Notes: generated from the letters alone by a model not told the origin. Shown: positions 11,201 through 19,707, counted from the first letter of the stretch. The stretch is DNA of 64,000 nucleotides from Flavobacterium turcicum (GCF_011365745.1 NZ_JAAOBY010000002.1:310001-374000), one strand, 5' to 3'. Numbers and translations: made by a program.

Positions 11201-13672
11201 CAATTGCATGAGTTTTCAGATTGGGTAATAACATTTGATAAAAACTTGGGACCTCAAATTTTTGACCAACCCTCAAAAGACGGAAAAACACCTTTCTTAT
11301 TAGATTATGTTCCAGGAGAAGAAATTTCCGGGATATCTTCTTTTTTAACCACAAAGCCTTCGTCAGAGGTTCTAGGTTTGTTAGGTCCACATTTTGAAGA
11401 GTTCAATTTGAATATTCACAATACTGATGATGAGAAGAAAATAAAATTAATTCTTGAAGATTTAAGAGCAGTAAGTAGTTCTCTTGTATTACAACTTAAT
11501 TCTACTAAGAATAAAGCTTTTGAAGTAATTGGTTCGGCTTTTACCAAAAGAGTACTAGAAAAAAAAGGTTTCCTTGAAGAAGCTGTTTTAGTTCCCATTG
11601 ATTTGCATCAAAATATTTTTGAAAATCTTTCTTCTAATTCAAAAAGTAGAGCTGATAATTTGTTGTTCTCAATTGATAAAGATAAACGTGAAATATCAAT
11701 TTCTATTATCGAAATCAAATGCAGAAAGTTTATAGGAGTGTCTGAGAAAGAAGATTTGAAATTAAAAATGAAAGAGCAGATAGAAAACACTATTCTGGCT
11801 ATAAGACATCATTTTGATCCAAACAATTTTACTACTGTCGATCGATTGGATAGAGAGATAAAAAATAAAGAGTTTAAAACATTGTTAAGTTTCTATATTG
11901 AAAGAGCTTATCGTTATAATTATCTTTCAGACACTGCCTATAACACTTATTGTTCATTCCTTCAAACACTTGATGAAGGTTTTTGTTTAAAATTTAATCA
12001 GTTAGGATTTATTTTTGATTTTTCATTTTCTAAAAGACATGAGAAAGAAGTTGTTGATGATAGTCTAACTTTTTTCACTTTTGGGGCTAAACTAATTGAA
12101 GACATTTTAGATCCTGATTCTGATTTAAATACTACACGATTAGAAGAGAAAGAATTTGATAATGAATTACGAACTGCTCTTGGAACAAATGAAGCTTTAA
12201 AACCCTTTTTACAAAGGTTTAAATCAAAAATTAAACAACAAAAAGATGTAATCCCTGAAGTTGAAGTGCTTATTAAAACAATAGACTCAACGATAGATTC
12301 AACTCCTTCTAATAAATCTTATAGAAAAGAAGATAATGACGATTTAGACGATGATTTTAATGAAGAAGATATTCCTGTTACTCCAACACCGAATAGTCCA
12401 AATGAAGTTATTCATGAAGTAAACAAAGAGGTTGCGAGTGATACGAATACTTATATAAAGCCAGATTATGATATTATCGTTGGGAAGAGTTCCGAAAGTC
12501 CTCAATATGGGATTTTAGGAAAGAGTATTCAAAATAAAAAAATTGCTATCGATTTGAGTGAAACCAACACTATCAGTTTATTTGGTGTTCAAGGAGGAGG
12601 TAAAAGTTATACTATTGGTACTATATCCGAAATGGTTTTAAAACAATTTTCAAGCATCAATGTTTTACCATCGCCTCTAGCAGGAGTTATTTTTCATTAT
12701 AGTGAAAGCATGGATTATGAACCAGAATTCACTTCAATGATATATCCAAATGATAAAAGAACTGAATTGCAAAAATTGAAAGAAGAATTTGGTGCAGAAC
12801 CTGATTCAATAAAAGATGTAGTTTTATTAACTCCAAGAGATAAAATAGAAGATAGACGATTGGAATATCCTTCAATTGAAATTAAACCTATTTCATTTAA
12901 TTCAATGGAGTTGAATGTTCAAGATTGGATGTTCTTGCTTGGCGCTGTAGGAAATGATTCTGCATATATCAAACAATTGAAATCCTTGATGAGAGAACAG
13001 AGGAGAAACATAACTATGGAAGGTTTGAGCGAAAGTGTAGAATCATCAGAACTACTCTCAAACAGTCAAAAAGCATTAGCCAGACAAAAATTAAGTTTTG
13101 CAAGAGAATATATTGATGACAGCTTTTATATACGGGATATTTTGAAACCGGGAAGGCTAATTATTGTTGACCTAAGAGATGAGTTTATTGTAAAAGATGA
13201 GGCACTTGGATTGTTTGTTATAATGCTTAATATATTCTCTGGAGTAAAAACTTATAATGACAAACATTTCAATAAATTTATTGTGTTTGATGAAGCTCAC
13301 AAGTATATGGATAATAAAGATCTTACTGGAAATATAGTTACAGCTATACGAGAAATGAGACACAAAGGAGTAAGTATTATGATTGCCAGTCAAGACCCGC
13401 CAAGTTTACCAAATGAAATCATTGAACTTAGTAGTATAGTTTTATTACATAAATTTAATAGTCCTCAATGGCTTAAACATATTCAAAAGTCAATAACTCA
13501 ATTGAGTAGTTTAACACCTTCTGATTTGAGTATATTGAAACCAGGCGATGGGTTTTTATGGTCAACAAAAGCATCTGAACAAAGTATTACGTTAAAGCCA
13601 ATAAAAATTTCTACTCGTCCTAGAGTTACAAAACATGGAGGAGCTACAAAACAAGCAACAGGAGATCATTAA
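8234..13672 (+). CDS. Giant HerA/DptH-like ATPase with possible PD-(D/E)xK nuclease motif
   Basis: This 1812-residue protein ends in a HerA/FtsK-like motor domain. That domain has Walker A GVQGGGKS (1451-1458), Walker B ending in FDEAH (DEAH at 1686-1689), and 'IMIASQDPPSLP' after it, as in HerA and DptH ATPases. The motor is preceded by an acidic, low-complexity linker (about 1365-1400). In the middle, D1141 (context RADNLLFSID) and E1160-I-K1162 (context IIEIKCRKF) fit a PD-(D/E)xK nuclease core, so this protein may supply the restriction activity that is otherwise missing. The long N-terminal 1100 residues are not recognised. The related DptH protein is the large ATPase of phosphorothioation-dependent restriction. 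Its stop overlaps the PP2C start by one base. The ATPase call is firm, the nuclease call tentative. Confidence 0.8.
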   Translation: MELTKINSYYQNIIDLVISLYNNEFITAKAGHCMKITGFGNKELMYLWDEITEKYPSINTFIVSEDERGDCYISATKLIEFRNQQEKPLLVLIPSNSRTAAEDSYGNATFKEISLEGIEIKLKEVLISKIPANNKRIIHSIFSYLVIDEMETSKVIDYLITLEENDYEAKSIGKNLFKLDLLPDEDLLENEDLLRSRLNFNQTSVKILSSFNRPLYDRINELPIEQDTLQKYFIDFFRTEKDAKSQESICQLIASSYSELCFDKWSIPNLNFKEIKLFIDDIRSTDFKTEEGKKVLIANPNQTSKVIIRYSTNPPPKDIDDLKYFRVVLMSVDGRSGEEISTLRKLKNTNSNRPYQEAKIELNPNMFDEGSYFFKVLAEDEHGNVLNSNDDFKESTIQKTWEQEGKNPETKKNYNYKLTCDSDDFDYFFDENPEKEETQRKDKLNNVLQAFFKYNIERLKSREGIDLPPLSDLSNVWLNDDKLTHVSTFHINYSPKHNYQINLSTKLRLLENEFLKHSNQLGHINCSISNNIAFVGLQGIDFEISELTDIAPKLLIQLRHQLFEAIKNSNETANGIIETSNLYSLKEVIKSYLKIYDEWLTQLKNNLFDDELNEDEKETIKHFLSEIQILDLVKVKTKLPDGSSVSCLLMSPIHPLRLSWFLQLIELFDEWYKKTIDYQVHLEEWGQLEELFLGNLSPEVNPLVYVEPNSFKNYDYAGELSFGWAIYLDNSNVGTNESLVPVTQQLKHYLRTLFNISTENYVETDISKKLVVKHLKNFLLQHPYTDKLVVNLFNVGDAAIFSDSFVEIGKNLDYVDTKFEVRIFIGEDSIIEHGKALKNLINPETNISEEAELFSQSSKNRLFPKLRFSINKIDAYLQNPSKYAAHLSFLVNPFAVKITLFKPHRNIKSFYLNGLILEHSIEVEEIDVNIKWNRYIDVDAIQDNNQNLLYSSLFSSLQFFVAGSLAINSTEAIPSIELRLSNRDKVLLSQLHEFSDWVITFDKNLGPQIFDQPSKDGKTPFLLDYVPGEEISGISSFLTTKPSSEVLGLLGPHFEEFNLNIHNTDDEKKIKLILEDLRAVSSSLVLQLNSTKNKAFEVIGSAFTKRVLEKKGFLEEAVLVPIDLHQNIFENLSSNSKSRADNLLFSIDKDKREISISIIEIKCRKFIGVSEKEDLKLKMKEQIENTILAIRHHFDPNNFTTVDRLDREIKNKEFKTLLSFYIERAYRYNYLSDTAYNTYCSFLQTLDEGFCLKFNQLGFIFDFSFSKRHEKEVVDDSLTFFTFGAKLIEDILDPDSDLNTTRLEEKEFDNELRTALGTNEALKPFLQRFKSKIKQQKDVIPEVEVLIKTIDSTIDSTPSNKSYRKEDNDDLDDDFNEEDIPVTPTPNSPNEVIHEVNKEVASDTNTYIKPDYDIIVGKSSESPQYGILGKSIQNKKIAIDLSETNTISLFGVQGGGKSYTIGTISEMVLKQFSSINVLPSPLAGVIFHYSESMDYEPEFTSMIYPNDKRTELQKLKEEFGAEPDSIKDVVLLTPRDKIEDRRLEYPSIEIKPISFNSMELNVQDWMFLLGAVGNDSAYIKQLKSLMREQRRNITMEGLSESVESSELLSNSQKALARQKLSFAREYIDDSFYIRDILKPGRLIIVDLRDEFIVKDEALGLFVIMLNIFSGVKTYNDKHFNKFIVFDEAHKYMDNKDLTGNIVTAIREMRHKGVSIMIASQDPPSLPNEIIELSSIVLLHKFNSPQWLKHIQKSITQLSSLTPSDLSILKPGDGFLWSTKASEQSITLKPIKISTRPRVTKHGGATKQATGDH

Positions 13673-14370
13673 TGATTAATTCATTTTCAAATAAAGGCAA
13701 AAGAAAAAGCAATCAGGATTATTTGTTTTCAAAATCAATTAATCCAGATTGGATTTTGCACATGGTAGTTGATGGCATGGGTGGTTATGAGTATGGGGAT
13801 GTTGCTTCAAAATTAGTAGCAGAGAATATTCATACTTATCTTACTACAATAAATGATATAAGTGAAAAAGAAATTCAAAAAGCAGTCAATAAGTCTAATC
13901 TAATAATAAAACAAAAGTCAGATGATTTAAATGCTAAAATTGGAGCAACTTTGGGTGGTGCTATTATTTTAAAAAATAAAGCTTTTTTATTTTGGGTTGG
14001 TGACGTTAAAATCATTCACTTAAGAAATAATGAATTGCTTTATGAAACACATTCTCATACTTTAATAAATCAAATGATTAATAATGGAAGTATCATTAAT
14101 AATATAGAGCGTTATAAGCATGTTGTAACTCGTTCTGTTTCTGGTAGTATCAAAGAAAGCATTATTGATTGTCATTTGGTCAATAATCTACTTCCTAAAG
14201 ATATAATTATTATATACTCTGACGGTGTTTCAGATAAATTAAACTCTTACCAAATTAATAATGTATTTAAATCGGCTACTACAGTTCAAGAAGCTTTAAA
14301 TCAAGTTGAAAATTTGTGTAGTCATGACGCTAAAGATAATTTTTCGATGTTGGTTACTCAGATAAGATAG
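13672..14370 (+). CDS. PP2C-family protein serine/threonine phosphatase
   Basis: This 232-residue protein is a compact, apparently complete PP2C. Motifs in order are an N-terminal NQD (14-16), VDGMGG (metal ligand D34 with G35), IGATLGGAII, the WVGD core, YSDGVSD near residue 184, and DAKDNFSML near the C-terminus with the metal-binding DN. It lacks a signal peptide or membrane anchor and so acts in the cytoplasm. It is the last gene of the operon and is coupled to the ATPase gene through TAATG. The natural inference is that it removes phosphates placed by the upstream kinase and so keeps the system off or resets it. A short convergent gap separates it from mobC. Confidence 0.9.
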   Translation: MINSFSNKGKRKSNQDYLFSKSINPDWILHMVVDGMGGYEYGDVASKLVAENIHTYLTTINDISEKEIQKAVNKSNLIIKQKSDDLNAKIGATLGGAIILKNKAFLFWVGDVKIIHLRNNELLYETHSHTLINQMINNGSIINNIERYKHVVTRSVSGSIKESIIDCHLVNNLLPKDIIIIYSDGVSDKLNSYQINNVFKSATTVQEALNQVENLCSHDAKDNFSMLVTQIR

Positions 14371-14425
14371 CATTAAATTAAATTTATTTATCATAATAAT
14401 ATTTTTTATAGATTCTGATCCTATT

Positions 14426-16414
14426 TCACTTCTTAATCACCAAATAAGCCAACGCTGGATCATTTAATAATCGCTCCATTTCAGAATGAATGATGTCTTG
14501 AATGTCCTGTTTTATTTGTAAATAATTGCGTTGCACCATACTATTATCAACCATACGAATTACAGTGATATCTTCATAATTTTCTTGTTCTTTTTTTAGA
14601 GCTAGATGGTCATTTACAATTTCACAATGAAATGTTTTCAGGTCAATTTTACAATCTGGATCATCGGCAACCATACCTACAAATTCACCTGAACTTAGGG
14701 ATGAAATTTTAGATGGTGGTACGGCTGATTCCAGTTGTTTGGAACGGCTAATAGATGTATCACCACTGTTTATGGATAGACTTTCTCTGTCTTGCATAAT
14801 TTTACCAAAACGTTCTGATAGTTGTTTTGCACTATCACCTGTAACTTGTCCGCTAATAATATTTCCAGTGATATTCATAATGACATCTGCTTGTTCGCGT
14901 CCATAGTCTTTACGTAATTGACTGAAGTCTTGAATGCCGAGGCATGTTGCTACTTTATTGCTTCTTGCAGTTGCAATTAAACTGTCCATATTGTTGAGAT
15001 AAATGGTAGGAAACTCATCAAATATTAAACTACTTTTTTGTTTTCCTTTTTGGTTCACCTGCTTTACTAAGCGATTGACATATAAAGACAAAACAGCGCC
15101 ATAAATTTGTATTTTCTGTGGATTGTTTCCCATACAAACAATCTTTGGGTCGTCAGGATTATTGATGTCTAAAGTAAAATCATTGCCCGATAAAACATAG
15201 TACAATTGTGGTGAGGAAAGTCTTGCCATTGCAATTTTAGCAGAAGCAATTTGACCTTCTAATTGTTCCATTACGTCGTTGAGGTATGCATTTACGAATG
15301 GATTAATTAATACCTCAATTTCTTTCTCGGTTCTAAGCAATGTAAATAGACTATCGTAATCTGCTTGCATTAATTCGATAACATGTGGTAAGGTGCAAAA
15401 TTCACCATCTTTATATTTTTTTAAATACCAAATTATTGCTGATAAAAAATTGATTGGCGATTCGACAAAGAAATCGCCTTGGCGTTTGATCCACTCACGA
15501 TTGAGACCTAACAAAATGGTTCGCGCTGATTCAGATGCATCAGTAATATCAGTCATTGCCGATGGTTCTAAAGGATTGCAACGATGTGTGCGTGTAAGAT
15601 CATCAAAATTAATTACATAAAATTGAGGAGGATTAGGATACAAATGTTTATAGTTAAGCCACGTATTGTATGCGATTTTAGAGAGGTCATCAAACTTGAA
15701 ATCATAGATAAACATGGTAAAGCCTTTGCGTATATGTTGCGTAATTACGTGCCGGATTACAAAATAGGATTTACCAGATCCTGGTGTTCCCAAAACCATT
15801 ACTGCTCGGAATGGATTGATTATATTGATCCAGCTTTTTTTTAATTTGTTTTTTAAATAGTATTTGGCCGGAAGATTTATCGAATATTCATTTTCTAAGA
15901 GTCGTTCTTCTTGTGGAAAGGTCTCGTTTTCTTTGTTGAAAATATCTTTATTATCGAGACGGTTTTTAATAATTCTAGATAATAGAGTGCCACCAGTTAG
16001 CATCAAAAGATATCCAATAGCAGTTAAAGTGATGTAAATTATGATGGCATGAATCACATTTGTTGTTACATGTAATGTGAAGTAACTGATTAGATAAATA
16101 AATATTCCAGTTATAATATAAGCGAAAGCTGTTTTGTAGTTCAGTTTTTCGTCTTTTCTACCTTTTGCACCAATTAAAGAAATTGCTAAAAATAGGAAAG
16201 CAAATAATTTGGATTTATGAAAACTACTAAACAATCGTGTATTGTGTATATTGCCTAAAATGGTATCACTAAATTCGCTGACAAGACCCCATTGTTTGAA
16301 ACCAGCATAACAAAAATAATAAAAATGTAATACTAAAATAATGATACTGATAAGTCTAGTCATATCTAGAATCTTTCTCAGAGCTTGTTCGTTTTCGCCT
16401 GTTTGCATCGCCAT
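14426..16414 (-). CDS. mobC: Type IV coupling protein MobC (VirD4/TraG-like ATPase)
   Basis: This 662-residue protein links the relaxosome to the conjugation channel and pumps the DNA strand through. Four hydrophobic segments in the first 150 residues anchor it in the inner membrane. The P-loop LGTPGSGKS lies near residue 209. A Walker B region, 'SSLIFDEFPTIYLNN', and 'GIQDFSQLRKDYG' follow, as in VirD4-type proteins and the MobC proteins of Bacteroidota conjugative transposons. It is the last gene of the minus-strand mobA-mobB-mobC set, 11 bp after the relaxase stop. The length and full set of motifs suggest that it is functional. Confidence 0.92.
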   Translation of the reverse strand: MAMQTGENEQALRKILDMTRLISIIILVLHFYYFCYAGFKQWGLVSEFSDTILGNIHNTRLFSSFHKSKLFAFLFLAISLIGAKGRKDEKLNYKTAFAYIITGIFIYLISYFTLHVTTNVIHAIIIYITLTAIGYLLMLTGGTLLSRIIKNRLDNKDIFNKENETFPQEERLLENEYSINLPAKYYLKNKLKKSWINIINPFRAVMVLGTPGSGKSYFVIRHVITQHIRKGFTMFIYDFKFDDLSKIAYNTWLNYKHLYPNPPQFYVINFDDLTRTHRCNPLEPSAMTDITDASESARTILLGLNREWIKRQGDFFVESPINFLSAIIWYLKKYKDGEFCTLPHVIELMQADYDSLFTLLRTEKEIEVLINPFVNAYLNDVMEQLEGQIASAKIAMARLSSPQLYYVLSGNDFTLDINNPDDPKIVCMGNNPQKIQIYGAVLSLYVNRLVKQVNQKGKQKSSLIFDEFPTIYLNNMDSLIATARSNKVATCLGIQDFSQLRKDYGREQADVIMNITGNIISGQVTGDSAKQLSERFGKIMQDRESLSINSGDTSISRSKQLESAVPPSKISSLSSGEFVGMVADDPDCKIDLKTFHCEIVNDHLALKKEQENYEDITVIRMVDNSMVQRNYLQIKQDIQDIIHSEMERLLNDPALAYLVIKK

Positions 16415-16425
16415 ATTATTTAGTT

Positions 16426-17712
16426 TTATTGATGATCAGATTGACCTTTTCTTTTTTTCTTTTTTCGTTTTCCTTTGAGTTGTTTCGGTACATAATCTAA
16501 GGGGTTTTCTGGTTGAGTAAGCAGTTTGAGTACTTTTCCAAAAGCTGTATTTGAGTCAGTTGTTTCATTTATATTTGAAGGAGCATTAATCGCAATTTTA
16601 GATTCAGATTCCATTTGTTTATGATAAATAGAAACTTTCTTTTTTTGTTCTGAAGCAGTTATAAATCCACATCGTTCTTGAATTGCCTTGGCGCTATATT
16701 GTTTGCCCAAAGTGCTACCATTTATGACACATTTTGTGGAATGATCGACGTATGTGATTCCATAGATTAGTCCTTCACTATTTTTTCTAAGAACAGTATT
16801 GATTCCCTCTTTTTGAAGTAACAAAGCCAATTCAGAAAGGGTAGTTTTCTTTCCTAAAAAGATCAGGTCGATGGCGTTTTTGATTCTATTTTTATTTGAT
16901 GTTGAAATTGTTTTATTTTGAATGAACTTTTCTTCTAAGAATTTCAAAGTTGGTTTGTTGTAAAAATCACTAGCTTTGATTGGCACACCAATAGGTTTGC
17001 CATTTTCGTCAAGAATGCGATAAACCAGTCCATTTGATTTAAAGATTCTTGAATTTTCAGCACCTCGATCAGCAAGTACATTGTATTGTAGCAAAACTGC
17101 ATTAAGTTCACTAAGATTTGCATATTTATAAGAGGAAAGCACTCCGTCAAGCACATTTGTAATTGCTTTTTTAGATTCAATTTTTCCATATTGAATTTTA
17201 CTCGTTGTGATGGGTTTTAATTCAAAAGCTTCTCTTTTTTTAGCACCTTGTGCTTTAACTAGTCCGAAATTTTCTTCAATTTCTTTTCGAGCTGGTTCAG
17301 ATTTTATAATAGCCAAATGATGCAAGTCAATTCGTTTGCCATCGCTTTCAATATTTATGGTTACCAAATGTATATGAGGATGTCCAGCATCGTGATGTTG
17401 GTATATCAGGTAAGGTTGATTCCCGAAACCTATTTTATCCATATACGTATTTGCGATAGCCATTAATTTTTCTTTAGAATAATTTTCTGAGGGATCAAAA
17501 TTTAATGAAATATGCACACTGTTTCGCTTTACATTTTCATTCAATTCTAGTTGTTTTAAGAACCGATTTAGTTTGATAGTAGTATTCATTTTATCAACAT
17601 CAATTGGATAATTTCCTGCTCCAATACACTCAGCAACACCTTGCTTTACTTTGTTTTCATTGTAGTTGAAAATAGTTTGAATTGAATGGCTTGTTTTTAT
17701 TACTGCAACCAT
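16426..17712 (-). CDS. mobB: Relaxase MobB (MobP-type mobilization nuclease)
   Basis: This 428-residue relaxase nicks the element at oriT and stays on the 5' end during transfer. It has the conserved N-terminal 'FNYNENKVKQG', in which Y18 is the likely nucleophile, and the three-histidine metal motif HPHIHLV (H111, H113, H115). The C-terminal half is basic and less conserved and ends in a Lys/Arg tract (KGKRKKKKRKG). Its start overlaps the mobA 3' end by 13 bp, so the two are translationally coupled. The family is the relaxase/mobilization nuclease domain family found on Bacteroidota conjugative transposons. All key residues are present. Confidence 0.93.
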   Translation of the reverse strand: MVAVIKTSHSIQTIFNYNENKVKQGVAECIGAGNYPIDVDKMNTTIKLNRFLKQLELNENVKRNSVHISLNFDPSENYSKEKLMAIANTYMDKIGFGNQPYLIYQHHDAGHPHIHLVTINIESDGKRIDLHHLAIIKSEPARKEIEENFGLVKAQGAKKREAFELKPITTSKIQYGKIESKKAITNVLDGVLSSYKYANLSELNAVLLQYNVLADRGAENSRIFKSNGLVYRILDENGKPIGVPIKASDFYNKPTLKFLEEKFIQNKTISTSNKNRIKNAIDLIFLGKKTTLSELALLLQKEGINTVLRKNSEGLIYGITYVDHSTKCVINGSTLGKQYSAKAIQERCGFITASEQKKKVSIYHKQMESESKIAINAPSNINETTDSNTAFGKVLKLLTQPENPLDYVPKQLKGKRKKKKRKGQSDHQ

Positions 17713-18092
17713 TTTTCTGTTATTTTTTGGATGTATTTTTTAGTTTCTTCAATCTTATTAAATAGTATTTTTTTATCCAGTTCGTAACTCATTATCCAGT
17801 TTTTAAATTCAGGAATTTGATGTAATGTGTGAAGCTTTTTCACCACTTGATTAAAGTTATTTCCGATGGCATTTAGTTCTTTATACAGTAGCATTATTTG
17901 AGCCATCATCTCATCTAAAGATTGGTTCCTGTAAGTAGTTTGAATGGGTTTTTCAAGTAATATATTACGCAGGTAATTGCTTAATTTTCTGCACGTTGTT
18001 TTTTTGAATTTTGCATGCAATTTTTGGTATTCATCTGTTGTTAATCTTAGATGAATCCATTTGGTGCGGTTGTTTTTTTTCTCTTCCATCAT
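17700..18092 (-). CDS. mobA: Relaxosome accessory protein MobA (ribbon-helix-helix, MobC-Pfam type)
   Basis: This 130-residue basic protein has an N-terminal ribbon-helix-helix pattern ('KWIHLRLTTDEYQKLHAKF'). A helical segment, 'LNAIGNNFNQVVKKLH', follows and is the signature of plasmid mobilization relaxosome proteins. It should bind near oriT and help the relaxase open the nick site. It is the first gene of the minus-strand mob operon, and the candidate oriT hairpins lie directly upstream (18127-18211). A DNA-binding accessory role is well supported by both sequence and position. The name mobA follows the usage for Bacteroides conjugative transposons. Confidence 0.88.
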   Translation of the reverse strand: MMEEKKNNRTKWIHLRLTTDEYQKLHAKFKKTTCRKLSNYLRNILLEKPIQTTYRNQSLDEMMAQIMLLYKELNAIGNNFNQVVKKLHTLHQIPEFKNWIMSYELDKKILFNKIEETKKYIQKITEKWLQ

Positions 18093-18126
18093 CTATAGTT
18101 TTCATTTTCTCTAATTTTCGGTGTCA

Positions 18127-18211
18127 CTGCCCACGAGTTCCGAGTGATTGGGCAGCCAGATTCGGTTGTGATACAACCGTTCATCTGGCCGATTGCAGGA
18201 ACGTGGCAATC
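18127..18211. other. Candidate origin of transfer (oriT), three consecutive inverted repeats
   Basis: Three hairpins lie in the 213-bp gap upstream of mobA. The first is CTGCCCA (18127-18133) with TGGGCAG (18149-18155). The second is a composite stem of CCAGAT (18156-18161) with ATCTGG (18183-18188) and CGGTTGT (18163-18169) with ACAACCG (18173-18179) around a 3-nt loop. The third is GATTGC (18191-18196) with GCAATC (18206-18211). The stretch is visibly more GC-rich than its surroundings. Inverted repeats next to relaxase genes are the usual form of oriT. The nick site itself cannot be read from sequence alone. Confidence 0.65.
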
Positions 18212-18305
18212 TTTTAGCTATTTCAATTAGTTTCAAGATCTCTTAAGAGTTGCAATTTTTCCGATATAGCAATTTCTTAACCTATTAAAATAGTTGTCTT
18301 TACAT

Positions 18306-19205
18306 TTATAACTTGCGTCTGAAATGCTTTTTAGAAGCTTTCGAAGATTGCGTCAAGTAGTCGTTAAAATCATTAAAGCTTTTGTAAAGGTGACTTTCGT
18401 CTTTGTATTTTGTACTCAATGAAAGTGCACGTTCAGTACAATTTAAACCCGTATTATCTCGATCGAGATAAAGCCGAATGGATTCGTGATTTTCCATAAA
18501 AGGGCGTGCTCTTTCAAAAAAAGATACAGAATTTAAAACAACAAAATCCTGACCGTTTTCGGGAAGGTTTTTGGTTGTCGCTTTAAAGGATAAAAAGTCT
18601 ATAAAACCTTCAAAAACTGCAACCTCTGTTGCACCATTAATTATAGATGTAATATCTTTTGGTGAGCTACTGATTTTATAGTAGGGATTTCTAATTTCAT
18701 AACCTCCAGAATTATTTTTAAAACCAATACCAAAGTATTTTTTATCATTGATTTCGTATCGCACTTCGCGACAAAATTGACGAGCAATTTCAAGTGGTAT
18801 TTTTCGGTCTTCAAGGTAATTTAAAAGTGATGTTGATCTAAGTGGAAAATCATCTACTATTTTTAGTTTTCCTTCTTTAGAATCTATTAGTCTTACGTGC
18901 TCAATAATTCGATTTTGAGTATAGAGATTAGTATTTATTTTTTCTAAAAATTCAATAAGGTTGCAGTCATGAAAAAGCAGTCCAAAATCAATTAGATTTC
19001 CTCCTTTGCCTAAACCATGATCAAACCATACATTCAATTTTTGGTTTACTTTAAACGAAGGGTCATTTTCTTTTCGCAGTGGCGAATTATACCAGTAATC
19101 TGCGTTTCTAATCTTGACAGGCTGGAATCCTAATGAAGATAGATAGGCAGTAATATCAATTTTCTTTACGTCCTCAATCAAAAGTCTTTGTTTTCTGAAA
19201 TCCAT
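18306..19205 (-). CDS. Toprim-domain DNA primase of conjugative element
   Basis: This 299-residue protein looks like a small bacterial primase. The N-terminal part (about 1-90) resembles a CHC2-type module ('NSPLRKENDPSFKVN', 'WFDHGLGKGGNLIDFGLLF'), but the zinc cysteines are largely absent. The C-terminal part has Toprim signatures: 'VAVFEGFIDFLSF' with the catalytic Glu, and 'IRLYLDRDNTG' with the DxD-like acidic pair. Such primases are common beside the mob genes of Bacteroidota conjugative elements and probably prime complementary-strand synthesis after transfer. It is transcribed away from the small gene at 19347, and the oriT candidate lies between it and mobA. Confidence 0.82.
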   Translation of the reverse strand: MDFRKQRLLIEDVKKIDITAYLSSLGFQPVKIRNADYWYNSPLRKENDPSFKVNQKLNVWFDHGLGKGGNLIDFGLLFHDCNLIEFLEKINTNLYTQNRIIEHVRLIDSKEGKLKIVDDFPLRSTSLLNYLEDRKIPLEIARQFCREVRYEINDKKYFGIGFKNNSGGYEIRNPYYKISSSPKDITSIINGATEVAVFEGFIDFLSFKATTKNLPENGQDFVVLNSVSFFERARPFMENHESIRLYLDRDNTGLNCTERALSLSTKYKDESHLYKSFNDFNDYLTQSSKASKKHFRRKL

Positions 19206-19315
19206 AGTTACACATTTTCAAGTTCATTAATCAGTCAAGGGCAAAGTTAAATAACTAAAAAAAGGTTTCACTAACATGGACATATTGTGTCTATCTCACT
19301 TTAGGTATGACTTTA

Positions 19316-19323
19316 TACCTTTG
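19316..19323 (+). promoter_or_regulatory. Candidate -7 promoter element (TACCTTTG)
   Basis: TACCTTTG matches the Bacteroidota -7 consensus TAnnTTTG and lies 24-33 bp before the start of the small gene that follows. No clear -33 TTTG is seen at the usual distance. The divergent primase promoter probably shares this 141-bp gap. Confidence 0.45.
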
Positions 19324-19346
19324 TATAATTAATTATTAATTTAACT

Positions 19347-19649
19347 GTGAAAATTATGCTAACAACAAATGATGTAGCCAAAGTATTTGATACTATACTT
19401 AGTATCCCTGGTATGAATGATGTAGTGAAGATTGATTTGAAAATTTCACGAAAAAATGTACTGTTATTGAATCATGTTATTGAGCGTGGATTATCAGCTA
19501 AAGATGATGAGAAATCATCTGTATTATTGACTAGTATTTCACAAGAAAATCTGCAAGAATTAAAACTTTTAGCAGATGAATGTTTGCAAAAAGCGGGACT
19601 TATTGAACTCAGTGAAAAGCTTACTACTTTAAGTGCCACTGGAAAGTAA
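19347..19649 (+). CDS. Small conserved-looking protein of unknown function
   Basis: This 100-residue acidic, helical protein is not recognised. It has no signal peptide, membrane segment or cysteine-rich motif. The frame opens with GTG at 19347, but the in-frame ATG at 19356 is an equally good start. A candidate promoter lies just upstream, and a strong hairpin with a T-run follows 17 bp after the stop, so it looks like a separately transcribed single gene. It sits between the mobilization block and the cargo and diverges from the primase. A small ICE-encoded regulatory or relaxosome-related protein is possible, but this rests on position alone. Confidence 0.55.
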   Translation: MKIMLTTNDVAKVFDTILSIPGMNDVVKIDLKISRKNVLLLNHVIERGLSAKDDEKSSVLLTSISQENLQELKLLADECLQKAGLIELSEKLTTLSATGK

Positions 19650-19666
19650 CAGAATTTCAAAATTGT

Positions 19667-19707
19667 ATCGGTATCATTTAGACAAATTTTGTTTAAATGG
19701 TATCGAT
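19667..19707 (+). terminator. Rho-independent terminator-like hairpin
   Basis: ATCGGTATCATTTA (19667-19680) pairs with TAAATGGTATCGAT (19694-19707), 12 of 14 as Watson-Crick pairs plus G-U pairs. An inner ACAAA/TTTGT stem extends it. It is followed by TTTTATTATTT. It fits termination of the small gene at 19347-19649. The next 290 bp, to 19997, are AT-rich with no gene seen. Confidence 0.65.

Noticed and set aside
1..14370. Calling the left operon a classical type I restriction system or BREX
   Set aside because: There is no HsdR gene, and no BrxA, BrxB, BrxC/PglY or PglZ was seen in the operon.
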